From the NCBI GenBank assembly GCA_030280995.1, contig JASXTE010000007.1, forward strand, positions 5,006,001 through 5,070,000: a stretch of 64,000 nt of DNA. Direction: 5' to 3'. The notes below the pieces were generated by a model that searched no databases, was not told the DNA's origin, and saw nothing but the letters and a program-made list of their open reading frames with translations. Below are positions 23,997 through 34,051 of the stretch, piece by piece. Source of the stretch: Hemileia vastatrix. Lineage: Eukaryota > Basidiomycota > Pucciniomycetes > Pucciniales > Zaghouaniaceae. The stretch's first letter is position 1; every line of letters starts with the position of its first letter. Made by a program: the position numbers and the translations under genes.

Positions 23997-24406
23997 GTTT
24001 TATTAATAAAATTACAGTTTTTTAATTCTGGAAAAACAGCTGTAGGTAATAGAAAAAGTCACTGATTTTTTTTGTATGTAATCTGAAAGTTTCTAATAAC
24101 ATTATTGTATTTAAGAATTTTGATATTATTGATATATTTTTATTTATCAACTTAAATTAATAAAGTAATATTTAAATAAGTTGCATCAAAAAATACTGTG
24201 CATTGAGTAGACTCATGGAATGATTTTTTCTGGCTTCCATTCAGTTATCCTCATACTTTTACTCTGTTTTTAATATAGATCCATTATTGTTTATGTGATA
24301 CTTCAAGTGAAAGTTCAGTATTACTTCAGTCTGAGTTCCATCTTATTTCCATCTGACTTCAAGTTGAGGACTTGCTAGCAAGTCCCCCCCCAAATATTGC
24401 ATGGTG
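23997..24406 (-). mobile_element. CACYA-ended element, family 1, right-hand part
   Basis: Read on the minus strand from 24,406 it starts CACCATGCAATATTTGGGGG and then follows the 887-bp copy at 52,331 for about 400 bp, through the ACTTGCTAGCAAGT palindrome to the T-rich tract before the hairpin segment. It ends abruptly at the Harbinger A terminus (23,993), as expected if Harbinger A inserted into it. The other half would be beyond Harbinger A, outside the window. The 3-bp ATT follows at 24,407. Confidence 0.7.
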
Positions 24407-24409
24407 ATT

Positions 24410-25454
24410 GACCTTACTATATGCGCTAACTTTGTTAATAACCTCAAGCTTGGCGCCTTTATATCACTACCATGCTTAAATTTTCCTAAATTAGTTAAGT
24501 ATTTACCCATGCAAGTTCCTGCCATGGACTGCATGTAGTTACCCCAGTTCTCACATCCTTTTTGGATTTCTCAGTGGGTTTTCAGTCAATATTGGTTGTT
24601 TTTGCATGAGGATTTCATGTAGTATATTATCATAATTATCCCCATCATTTCTACTGTTTACCCACCTTAATATTGAGTGACATTTAGAGTTATTTTTTCT
24701 TTTTTAGTCTTTTATTTTAAGTATTATATGCATATACTCTCTTTTTTTGCTTATTCTTGTATTTTAATTGATTATCCGTATTATTTCAGGATTTTGGCGG
24801 GTGATATCATTAAAATTGTATTATTGTTTATTTCTTATGTTGATGGAAAGTTGTATTGGCTAGAATTAGGTTTCATTTGCTGTCGATTATAATAGTAAAT
24901 CAAGGGGGTAAATTGGAGAATTATTAGGGGGTATCAAAGTTAAAAATCTTCCATGTCAAAATACCTCTTTTCCCACCAAATCAACCATAATTATTTTTTA
25001 AAATATTCCATATTGTGCTCCCACAACACCTTCTTACTGAGAATGAATTTCAATTCTGTGCCTTTCTATTTTTGGTGTGAAATACCTTTTAATTAATTAC
25101 AAATTTTTAACTTTGATACCCCCTATCAGGTATAAAAGGACGGGGTTTTTGGTCTTATTTTTGGCATTCTTTATCAGTAAAATTAAAAACTATAACCCTT
25201 ACAATTACAATACACTTAATTAGTGAATTTATAGTCTTGGAATAGTGTTTGAATTATATTCTCTATTTTCTTACCAATTATAGGATTGTCACCCATATAT
25301 AATTAGTGAGATTTAAATTACTGAGACCCTTATATTAATTTATATTTTAATATTTTTGGATTTGTACTACAGTATTCATATAGGAATATTAAAATCTTCT
25401 AGAAAAATAACTTATCAAGCTGTTCATTTCTCTTTAGTTGAGCTCAGCCTGACA
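24410..25454 (+). mobile_element. LTR family 2, 3' part (plus orientation)
   Basis: This sequence matches the complete solo LTR at 41,680-43,171 over most of its length: a CACTACCATGCTTAAA-type block, CAGGATTTTGGCGGGTGATAT near 24,788, a TATA box (TATAAAAGGA, 25,131-25,140), GGGGTTTTTGGTC, and the end ...AGCCTGACA at 25,454. It differs by holding a 199-bp MITE just upstream of the TATA box. Its 5' part is cut off by the CACYA-ended element. Confidence 0.75.
24926..25124. mobile_element. Harbinger-type MITE, 199 bp
   Basis: Terminal inverted repeats AGGGGGTATCAAAGTTAAAA resemble the ends of Harbingers A-C. The flanks are ATT on the left and ATC on the right, a duplication with one change. A second copy of equal length sits at the same place in another LTR of this family (41,139-41,337), and the solo LTR at 42.8 kb shows the empty site. 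Confidence 0.85.
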
Positions 25455-25566
25455 ATTTTTCTCCAAATTTATTCCTTCATCTCTTCAACCTCCTTTAAAT
25501 CTCCTTTCTACCATTCTCAAATGCAACTTCCTCCCCAACTGGAGCCACTTTTCTGATATCCAGTAA

Positions 25567-26390
25567 TTATTCCACTACATAAAAGGAAGCCGCATCAAAT
25601 ATCCTGTCAATATTCCCACCCCATTGTTTGACAAAGGTGGTTTGAAAATCCTGCCCCGGCTTGTTTGACCACACCTGATCTAATTCTACCTCCCCATTTG
25701 AAGCATTAGTCATTGGTTTGGTGGGGGTAATCCTTGAGGGACCCACTTCAACTGGTTTTTCAGTTTGACTCAAGGTTTGACCACTACTACCTCTGGTTTG
25801 ATAGGAAATTCTTTATTTTAATCTGTCTCCTAAAAATTAGGATCAGTTAGCTATTAAATCAAAAATAAAATTTTAAATTTTAAACTAATTACTTTGAACA
25901 CAGGATTAGCTTCAATAAATAATTTAGGTCTGGTGTGTTCAACTACATACACCACCTCATCATCTTCATCTTTGACCACTAGTTGATGATGTTTCACAGT
26001 AGGTGAAACCTCCACTACCAGGTCCAATAAATCCTTGACCAATTCATCAACCTCCTCATTGGGAGCCACTTGCCTCTTCCCTTGCTTTAGACCAGCTACC
26101 CAGCTGGAGATCTCTTTCCTCTCCTCCTGATACAATACATCCCCAGCTCCATCTACCAAAAAATGGTTTTCAATGGGTACCTCCTAAATATCCTCAATGA
26201 TTGCCTGATCTTTGGTAATCAACCAAAATTTAATTTTTGAATATTGACCTTTAATAGCTGGATTCTTTTCCAGAGAGTTACATGTTACTTGACACCATTG
26301 AAAAAACTAATGCTTCTTGCTAGGGCCTTGGAACATGGTGCTCTTCACAAAAAAGATGTCCATAGTGATGCAGGATGTGCATGCTATTTT
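25567..26390 (-). pseudogene. Antisense Zn2Cys6-like accessory gene of the diverged chromovirus, decayed
   Basis: The minus strand is a degenerate homologue of the gene at 33,065-34,051. Conserved pieces run in order: CTSC...FVKST...GP (26,381 downward), KIKFWLITK, a stop where the relative has the Trp of DIWDV, SWVAGLKQG, the acidic middle part, RPKLFIEANPVF, an intron with TTTTTAG acceptor, and LDQVWSNKPGQ...IFDAASF. The third zinc-cluster Cys is Phe and the second CxxC half is lost to a stop. Similarity over the whole length, including the exon junction, makes homology firm. The function is unknown; the family pattern suggests a DNA-binding zinc cluster. Confidence 0.75.
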
Positions 26391-26597
26391 GAATTAACAT
26401 GTGGGAATTCTGCCTTCATCTTGGGGGTGAGGAGGAGTAGGGGTAGGATTGTTGTTATTGGTTGTATTAAAATATTAAATTACAAAAATATTTACAAAAA
26501 TCTCTTAAAAATTTCAAGAAGGGATAAAGGAAGAGAGATCTAAGGTTTATGAAGAGTTCTCATGCTTAACAGAGATAGGGTTTTATACCCAGGCATC

Positions 26598-27553
26598 TGT
26601 CACATGCCATGTGACACTCAAGGTAAATTCAAACTTTTAATCCATATATTAATACTCAAATCCATGCTCAAAGCACAGAAAGCAACATCTACCTAGCAAC
26701 TGCTTCTCTCCTTTGTTGTCTTGATTCAAATACACTAGCAACTACACTATCTAAATCTTAAATCTAAATTAGTCAATCATCCTCTTATACTTTTCAACTT
26801 TAAGCAAATGTGTGGTGTATTAGTGCTTGGATCAATAGTATAGTTTTAATGTTGGGTTTGGTGTGATTAAAGGTAATTAAAGGTCTGTGAGTGGGTATAG
26901 GAGTAAGGTTATTGTGGAGGTTCAGTGGTAAATTAATGGCAGATAATTAAAGGGGTCAATGCAAGGTGGTGTTTTCTATATAATTGGGGAGATTTGGTTT
27001 GACATTCCTTAGAACTAAATTATAATATGGTTGTGATAGTAGTTAAATTATATAAAAGCTATTATTGTTTCCTACCTTTCTTAATAATCAATTTCTGTTC
27101 AAACTACTCAAAACTCCTAAATCCTTTTGATTATTAAGCCTTAAAAATTCATGAGATTCCTTGGATTTTAGTGTTACTCTACCATACCACTACAATAAAT
27201 GTTTGTTTTGTCTTGAGGCACAACATTAGTGCAGCAATTATGCAACAGTTAAGTAACAATTATTTTTGGCACTTAAAGGTCTTAGGTGTGTCTTAACTGC
27301 AAAAAACAATTGTTTTGTAACTGTTGAACAACTTTTGTGTAATTGGTGCGTCCTATGGCAAAACATACATGTGCTGTAGTGTACATTACTATTCACCTTG
27401 AAATTGCTTCAAAGCAGATAATTTTTCTATGACATATCTTCAAATCACTTCCTCAAAGTAATCCTCTGTACTTCAAAGTAGTCCTTAATTACTTTTACCA
27501 TTCTCACTTCCTCAGGAACACCCTTGACCTTGGGTGTAGGCCATCCAGTGACA
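26598..27553 (+). mobile_element. 3' LTR of the diverged chromovirus (956 bp with nested MITE)
   Basis: It starts TGTCACATGCCATGTGACAC and ends CCATCCAGTGACA, matching by eye the reverse complement of the 770-bp LTRs at 32,186 and 39,959. A 194-bp MITE with its 3-bp duplication is inserted in it; without that it is about 759 bp. The pre-LTR 15-mer TTATACCCRGGCATC is shared. Confidence 0.75.
27188..27381. mobile_element. CACTA-ended MITE (family 3, 194 bp)
   Basis: The ends are CACTACAATAAATGT and ...ACATGTGCTGTAGTG, flanked on both sides by TAC. The interior is AT-rich and non-coding. The 3-bp duplication and CACTA end fit the CACTA superfamily. Confidence 0.75.
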
Positions 27554-28252
27554 GTACTGCATCAGTACCACTTGCACAAAATATTCAAAACTTATGTTTT
27601 GCACAAATTCAGTAATTTTGAATTTCTTTTTTCATATGTCTATGCATTAACTCAGTTTATTCATTGTTTTTGCCCCATTTTTTTTTCTTTGGTCATTTAA
27701 CTTTCTCTAAGAATTACTAGACTTAGATGAGGAAGACCTTATCTTAACTTACTTTTTAATTACCCTCCATGTGGATGTTAATTAGGTGGCCAAATTTTCT
27801 TACTTTATGTGGTGACATGACTTTTAAGAGGTGTGTTCATTACACAGAACCTGTGGCTTAATAGTATAGAGCTGATTTTGGGTGTTATGTGATGATGAGA
27901 AGTGCATAATTTAGTCTTCAGGAAGAGTGAAGTTTTAATGAATCAGATGTATTGAGGCATCACAAGGTTGAGCAAGTGTGATGAATTATTAAAGAATTGG
28001 AAGGGTAGAAAAAGAGTTACACAAAAGGTTCAATAAATCATGGAAAGGTCCACAATTTACTGAAAAAATTACTGATTTGACCCTTTAGCAAAAGACCAAA
28101 AAATGGTGCATGTTATTTTCCGTAAAATAAGCATACCCTTATCAGTTTTATTCTATATGTATACACTCACTCATTGTCTTCTTGTAGGAAAGACATCAGG
28201 TTCAAACCATAGTGGGATAAAGCACAGACAGATTGAAAGCAAGTGAGTCAAA
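27554..28252. other. Unassigned non-coding stretch
   Basis: AT-rich sequence between the chromovirus LTR and the SINE-like retroposon. No gene, RNA or repeat was recognised on either strand. Confidence 0.5.
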
Positions 28253-28262
28253 TGTTTGCAGT

Positions 28263-28813
28263 AGGGGCAAGATGTTCTATGTGGTTAGATCATCACCTGG
28301 ATGGCCACTAGTCACTTGCCTTGACTTTTGTGTTGCAGGTTTGAATCCTTGCTGTTTTAACCACACTCTCTTTGTCCATGGTTGGCACTCACATTTTCAT
28401 GCTGGTGTTGATGTCTTGTTCTCCCAACAATATCTCTATTCTCCCTCACCAACCTACAGTGGATGGACACATGCATGAAGGCTGGAGAACCCACCCCACT
28501 TTGCCATCCCCCGATTATCTGGATGATCATGCATGGTCATTCATCTTGGGCCAGCTGCAGAATTCCACTCCTCTTACATTCTTAAAAACCTTGCCCATCA
28601 AACCACAACCCCTCGAGGATTAACCTCCACCCTTCACCCTATGGCAACCTCATTTGTGTCCTCAAGGGCACCTAGCCCCCCCTGTTATCCTGTTAATTGC
28701 CTAGATAACTTACCCACTACATTCATTACTCCTCTCATGTACCTAGCCTATTAAGTTTACAATGCCTTTATGCCACTAGCTGGGTGAGATTGTAAGAAAT
28801 TAAAAAAAAAAAG
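28263..28813 (+). mobile_element. SINE-like retroposon with tRNA-type promoter and poly(A) tail
   Basis: The unit is flanked by the 10-bp direct repeat TGTTTGCAGT (28,253-28,262 and 28,814-28,823). Its head contains an A-box-like TGTGGTTAGATCATCACC near 28,278 and a B-box-like GGTTTGAATCC near 28,339, spaced as in a tRNA-derived RNA polymerase III promoter. It ends in a run of A at 28,802-28,812. The C/T-rich body has open frames but none resembles a known protein. The direct repeat and A tail indicate insertion by target-primed reverse transcription. Confidence 0.65.
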
Positions 28814-28945
28814 TGTTTGCAGTTTATGACAAGCGTTCATTGATGTGAAAAATGGTAAAATTTCATTAAATGGTATCAAGATATTTTCCATCACATTTAC
28901 TTGAAAGGGTAATCAGAAGCGGAGGGAAAAACATTTTCATGACAT

Positions 28946-29429
28946 CTACAATAGGGCAGAAAGAATACCACGAGGAGGATATCCAGGAGGTACCCCACCA
29001 TAACCCTGCCCAAAACCACCCCCAGGATAACCACCATAACCGCCACCAGGATAACCGCCACCAGGATAACCGCCACCAGGATAACCGCCACCAGGATAAC
29101 CACCACCAACATAACCACCTCCTCCGTTATTTGGAAAACCTCCACCCCCTCCACCCCCCGAATTCCCACATGTGTCACATGACGGTTGGATTTGTGAGCA
29201 AGTAGAGCAAGCAGGAGGAGGTGTGCAGGTAGGGCAAGGGCTGCAGTTGAAATACTTGAGCTGCCGACAAAAATGAAAAGAAGGGAGCATCCTTAGTACT
29301 TACACGGCAATGATTGTTCGGATCAAAGCTGAAATGATGCAATGAGTTCAGCAATGGTGTGCAAGAAAGAAATGAATGACTGCGATACTAACCAAATAAT
29401 GCGAATGCAATGAATCTATAACATAACAT
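28946..29429 (-). CDS. Candidate small secreted Cys/Gly-rich protein (about 124 aa, three exons)
   Basis: This is the only candidate host gene in the window. The ATG at 29,429 opens a hydrophobic, signal-peptide-like start (MLCYRFIAFALF). Proposed exons are 29,393-29,429, 29,306-29,328 and 28,946-29,260, with introns of 63 and 45 bp; the second contains a TACTAAG branch-like word. Exon 3 has a Cys-rich segment (CSPCPTC, CSTC, CDTC) and then a Gly-rich tail with five GGGYPG-type repeats. A TATA box (TATAAATA, minus strand) lies at 29,543-29,550, 114 bp upstream. The second donor must be GTGTAAG rather than the adjacent GTAAGT to keep the frame, so the model needs transcript support. Such proteins in pathogenic fungi may be wall proteins or effectors, but no function can be claimed. 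Confidence 0.5.
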
Positions 29430-29542
29430 TTTTAAATATTGACTGTGGTTATATGTGTGTGAGCGAAAAAGAGTGTAAACGTTGAAATCTTTGAATTATC
29501 TGGTGAAAGTTTGGTGGATTTCAAGGTACTTGTTTACCCCGT

Positions 29543-29550
29543 TATTTATA
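29543..29550 (-). promoter_or_regulatory. TATA box of the candidate secreted-protein gene
   Basis: TATAAATA on the minus strand, 114 bp before the proposed ATG at 29,429. Confidence 0.4.
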
Positions 29551-30000
29551 GAGTTGGATCAAAGATGTACCTCTACGCGCAACTTGTACAACATGGCATG
29601 GCACAGTGGTTCACAGGAGGTTCTAAGATGTTGGAAAGTCGAAAGCAGCCTGCTTCATACTCTATTCACTCCCCACCTGTCCAATAATAACTTTTTATGT
29701 AGTAGAAAGTCCTTCAAGCCAGGAAGGAGGGCCTTGCGATTTCAGTATTCTGTATGGATGCCCCGTCCTCATCTGTTAACTTTTTCCGCTATGATTCTGA
29801 TGGCACAGCCTGGCGTAACGTCGTCAATACTCTATCATGTAATGATTTGAGTTTCTCAGGCTAAATATAAATGATATTTGATTATTTTCAATTAAGATCT
29901 ATGTTATTTAATGGTGGCAGGAATACTGCTATATTGAAGAAATATTCAGCTTTTCATATTAGCTTTTCAAGATTTGAAATTTCATGAACACACTCTCATA

Positions 30001-30642
30001 CAGCGAAGTCACAAAAGATTGCGAAATTTTGAACGAAAAAATTGTACATCCGGCGACAACCTCGATTTTATTCGAGGACAACCTATTTTCTATATTTCTA
30101 AATATAGTAGTTACGTTCATATTATACAACCTTATGCCGTGCACAATCGATTACACATATATTAGAAACATATGTTATTCAGCGACAACCTGGATTACAT
30201 AATATTAGTGGTATATAATGCTGAGTATGTATGTACTTAGTTAACCAACACTAACATTTACAACAAAAATAATGGGATTCCAACCTTAACTTTGAAAAAT
30301 AATGCGAATGAGTGAGACTGCAAACTTGATTGAGGGCGTGATACCGCTAACTTTTTTGAGTGAAAGATACTTCTAACTAAGTAAGTTGTATATATTATGC
30401 AAGATCAAATTCATAATACAGAGGATTGTATAATATTTATGGAATTACTATATTTAGTAATGTAGGTTGTCATCGGATAACTGCCCAAAAATTAAAGCTT
30501 CACTTACAAATAAATGATTTTCCTATTCAAAAGAGGGGACCCCTGACCTATCCACGGCCTTTATTAATGGGATAATCATTTTTTGGTGAGAAAAACTTTG
30601 ATTTTTTCGTTAAAAATCCAGCAAGCTTTTGTGACTCGGCTG
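30001..30642. mobile_element. TA-flanked inverted-repeat element, long form (642 bp)
   Basis: It begins CAGCGAAGTCACAAAAGATTG and ends ...CAAGCTTTTGTGACTCGGCTG, with TA on each side. The last 130 bp resemble the right half of the 192-bp MITE at 31,145. TA flanks and CAG...CTG ends suggest Tc1/mariner-type mobilisation. No transposase is present. Confidence 0.55.
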
Positions 30643-30646
30643 TATA

Positions 30647-30767
30647 CAGCTAATCCTGGAAAGCTTGCGGGTTTCTTGCCACTTATTCCCTGCTAAAAGC
30701 GACCTAGACTCATGTTTTTGGCGGGGGATCGGAGACGAGAAACCAGCAAGCTTTTAAGGTTTTCCTG
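30647..30767. mobile_element. TA-flanked MITE, 121 bp
   Basis: The left end CAGCTAATCCTGGAAAGCTT is inverted at the right as ...AAGCTTTTAAGGTTTTCCTG, with TA on both sides. It sits directly next to the preceding element, so the two insertions share a hotspot of TA sites. Confidence 0.6.
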
Positions 30768-30891
30768 TACTATATGGAAAACGCTGGGATCATGCTACAG
30801 CCATGTATTCGGATATTGAATAGGCATAAAGTCATAATTGAAATTGTTAATATCTTTTGTAGAAAAAAAATCAAAATATTTCAACAGAATA

Positions 30892-31022
30892 CAGCTAATC
30901 CTGGAAAGCTTGCGGTTGTCTTGCCTCACATCTCCGCCAAAAGCATAGGCCTGCTGACCTAAAGTCATGATTTTGGCTGGGGAGGGGATGCAAAACAACC
31001 GCAAGCTTTCCAGGATTAACTG
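30892..31022. mobile_element. TA-flanked MITE, 131 bp
   Basis: It starts CAGCTAATCCTGGAAAGCTT and ends ...AAGCTTTCCAGGATTAACTG, with TA duplication. It is the same family as 30,647-30,767 with better preserved ends. Confidence 0.75.
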
Positions 31023-31144
31023 TAATTGACACTTGAAAGAAAAATCGTCCAATTTTCGGCAAATACAGGCCAATTTTTGCTGTAAGATGTCGTTTAATCT
31101 GTTGATACGTTTTTAATTTTTTTTTTGTAAAACTACACCAACTA

Positions 31145-31336
31145 CAGCCAAGTCACAAAAGCTTGCGGAATTTTCGACGAAAAAATCAAAGTGGTTCTCA
31201 CCAAAAAATGATTTGCCTTTTCAAAAGTGTCGGAGGTCGGGCAGGGACACTTCTTTTTGAATAGGCAAATCATTTTTTTATTGGCGAAACTTTTATTTTT
31301 TCGTCGAAAATTCCGCAAGCTTTTGTGACTTGGCTG
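31145..31336. mobile_element. TA-flanked MITE, 192 bp, ends about 48 bp long
   Basis: The inverted repeats start CAGCCAAGTCACAAAAGCTT and run about 48 bp with very few mismatches, flanked by TA. An inner inverted repeat (AAATGATTTGCC) continues the symmetry, so nearly the whole element can fold into one hairpin. Confidence 0.8.
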
Positions 31337-31338
31337 TA

Positions 31339-31616
31339 ACCGTTTTCAATATGTCTACATTAATCTTGTCACAGGAAATCTTTCCTCGATGATCTTAAAT
31401 AACTGTAGACACGGCATTAGACTCTGTCCCGGATTAACCATTTTATTAATACAAAAAAGTCTAGTGTCGTAGCAACAGGTTTATATACATGGTAACTAAG
31501 TACATATCATTAGGTACCTAACCTCCCCCCACTTTGTTACCAGTTTATCAATCCCCCCATGATTGTATATCCCGTCCATCATTGAAAATAACAAATATAA
31601 GTATGAAGAGGAAGAT
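31339..31616. other. Short unassigned interval
   Basis: No gene or repeat seen. It ends at the AAGAT duplication (31,612-31,616) of the solo LTR. Confidence 0.4.
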
Positions 31617-32185
31617 TGTCAAGGTACGCTTTTGGTCTAGAAGATTTGATATGAAGTTTTACGAGGATTTTAAGGGTTGAAATGGATTCTCAACAATTTG
31701 GTACGTATTTCTTAATCTAAGTGATTTAATTACTCAAATAAAAGAGGTAGGTTTAAAATATTGATATAATTTATAGATCAGAATTACGTTATTGTAAATA
31801 CTAATGATATAGAATATAAGAATAAGTTTGATGTTTGTAATTGTAAAAAAATAATGTAGTAAAGGAATGAATAAAAACAACCAAAAGAGAGGCCTTATAT
31901 AGGCAAAGGAGGGACAAAGCACGGCAATCAAATTCTGAAAACAGTAGTATGAGAGAGAGAGAAAAAGAATATTCCAGAAGGAGTATTTTCAAATAATAAA
32001 GTTGTTCTAAAAAGAAGGCGTCAAAAAGATGTATTTACAGAGTATGTCAGAAATACATCAATTTATTTAATATTTACTGTAGAAGTCAATTCTAAATAAG
32101 AAATTTGAATTTTTGTATATATTTAATATTATTTGAATATTAAAATCTTATTTTAATTTAAAATCTTTATTTCTTCCAACCTGTC

Positions 32186-32955
32186 TGTCACCGGACGACC
32201 TACGCACAAGGTCGAGGATGTTCCTGAAAGTGAGATAAGGGATTTAGAAACTTCTTCGAAGCACAGAGGAATGATTCGAGGAAGTGATTCAAAGGTCACT
32301 GGAAGTAAGAGCTACAGGTTCAAGGTATATTCGAGAAGAATTATAATATAGTTTCAAAGGTAATAGGAATTCTTAAGATCTCACAAAGGGTTGGAAACTC
32401 AATAATCAAAGATTTAGGATTTAGAAATGATTATTGAGAAAATAAAAGAAAGATACAATAATAATGATTTAACTTAAAGACTTTACCACTATTAAATGTA
32501 AATACGTTTTATAATTTAATTCTAAGGAATATCGAACCAAATACCCAACCCTTTTATATCCTTTATTCCTCCTCCCATTGACCTCCCTCTCATTGCACCA
32601 TTCCCATACCACAGACCATTACTAACATACACTTAGACCCTCTTCGCTAATATCTGTCCATGCTCAATTTACCCCTTTTAATTAATTAACAAACTTTTAA
32701 TGAAAACTACTAATGTACTATTATGTTGATCATAGCGCTGTGCGTTGCTTATTGAAATTGAGACTAAGGCACACTATTGAGAGGTTGACTAATTTAGATT
32801 TAGAGTTTAGGCTAGCACAGTTGAATAGTAAGTACACAAAGGGGAATCACAGTTGCTATGGAGAATTGCTTTCTGCGCTTCGAGTATAGATTTAGAACTC
32901 AATATTATTGATTTAATGAGCTGCTTTTGCCTCGAGTGTCACGTGGCGCATGACA
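32186..32955 (-). repeat. 3' LTR of the chromovirus
   Basis: It runs from TGTCACCGGACG to GTGGCGCATGACA. The conserved 15-mer GATGCCCGGGTATAA follows it at 32,956-32,970 and has a counterpart next to the LTR at 26,598. Confidence 0.93.
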
Positions 32956-33064
32956 GATGCCCGGGTATAAGAATCGCAAGCTCCGTTGAGCTTGAGCCAT
33001 CCTCTCACACTAGTTTCCCTTTCCTCTATATATTTTTTTCTTGTTTATTAATTTCCTCATTATA

Positions 33065-33634
33065 ATGAACTGTCCTACCCCAACACCTATGCCTCCACAC
33101 CCTAAAGCGGATGGGGGAATGGTTACGTGACAGTTTTCCCAGGCTTGCACGGCTTGTGAAGCTATGGAATACTTCTGTGTCAAAAGTACGGCGACTCGAG
33201 GCCCTCGCCAGAAATGCGAGTTTTGCCGTTGGCGACAAGTGGCGTGCGATGCGTTGACGAAGAACGCAGAGATTAAACAACAATTCACCAAGACCAAGTT
33301 TTGGGTGATTCCTAAAACAAAAGAGGTGGTCAAAGACATTTGGGATGTCTTGGTTGGAGACGATCAATCGGTGGGGGAGAACGATAAGGAGCTTAACAAC
33401 GAGATCACAACCTGGGTAACCCAGGCAACGAGTTTGAAACGGGGTGTCGAAGAAGAGATCGAGGAATTGGTGGAGGAAGATGAGGATGAAGTCCCTGCTC
33501 CAGGGCAGACACCCAAGAAACGACGGGTGGTCATTGAAGATGACAAGGAGGAGAGAGAAGCAGAGGTAGAGGTGGCTTCAAGGTTGTTCTTAGAACCTGA
33601 CCCCATCTTCGAAGTAAGTTTTAGTTTTAGTTTT

Positions 33635-33667
<33 letters not shown>

Positions 33668-34051
33668 GATTTAGGTTACTGATGAGTTCTTGTTTAGACA
33701 TCGAATACCATTGAAGACCCAATTGGGGAACCTGCTTCGCTTTTGCCAACTGAGGCAAACCCTCCGGTCACGGGTGGAATCAAAGAACCTGAGGAAACGC
33801 TGGACCAGGTGTGTTCGAAGAAACCTCGTCAGGGTCAACGAGTTAGGTTCGCAGAAGAGTTGTGTGGGGAGGTCGATACAATTATTGACGCTGCTTCCTT
33901 CAACGTGGCAGAGGAACTCTTGGAGATTGGAGAGGTGGTTCCGGTAGGAGAGGAGGAAGTATTTGAGAAATGCAGGAAGGAGATAAGGGTAATTTTGGAG
34001 AAGATGAAAAGATTGGTTTGCGAAAAATTAAAAGAGAAAAATTTGAAATGA
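33065..34051 (+). pseudogene. Antisense Zn2Cys6-like protein gene carried by the chromovirus (about 300 codons, one stop)
   Basis: This gene runs opposite to gag-pol and lies between pol and the 3' LTR. Exon 1 (33,065-33,613) and exon 2 (33,698-34,051) are joined in phase 0 across an 84-bp intron (GTAAGT...TTTAG). Residues 31-67 or so contain C-x2-C-x6-C-x12-C-x2-C-x6-C, the spacing of the fungal Zn(II)2Cys6 cluster. An acidic segment, a basic KKRR patch and the conserved pieces FWVIPK, LFLEPDPIF and DAASF follow. The single defect is a TGA at 33,128-33,130, possibly a decayed CGA; the start could also be downstream. The diverged chromovirus at 25.5-27.5 kb carries a homologue in the same place and orientation. 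The cluster suggests DNA binding; what the protein does for the element is unknown. Confidence 0.7.

Larger units (their letters stand above)
25455..27553 (+). mobile_element. 3' end of a diverged chromovirus with antisense accessory gene
   Basis: The plus-oriented remnant consists of an antisense zinc-cluster pseudogene (25,567-26,390), the conserved pre-LTR word TTATACCCAGGCATC (26,583-26,597) and a 3' LTR (26,598-27,553). The order and orientation match the full-length chromovirus at 32,186-40,728 when that element is read in its own direction. Pol is missing on the left, where the family-2 LTR abuts. Confidence 0.75.

Noticed and set aside
28233..28754. Protein-coding gene on the plus strand (three overlapping frames)
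   Set aside because: The frames lie inside the SINE-like unit, start at different frames and have no recognisable domain.
28870..29205. Plus-strand frame with repeated HQDNR units
   Set aside because: It is the complement of the Gly-rich repeat of the minus-strand gene; the minus strand has the signal-like start, TATA box and splice sites.
29482..29850. 122-codon plus-strand frame
   Set aside because: It covers the likely promoter of the minus-strand gene and has no recognisable feature.
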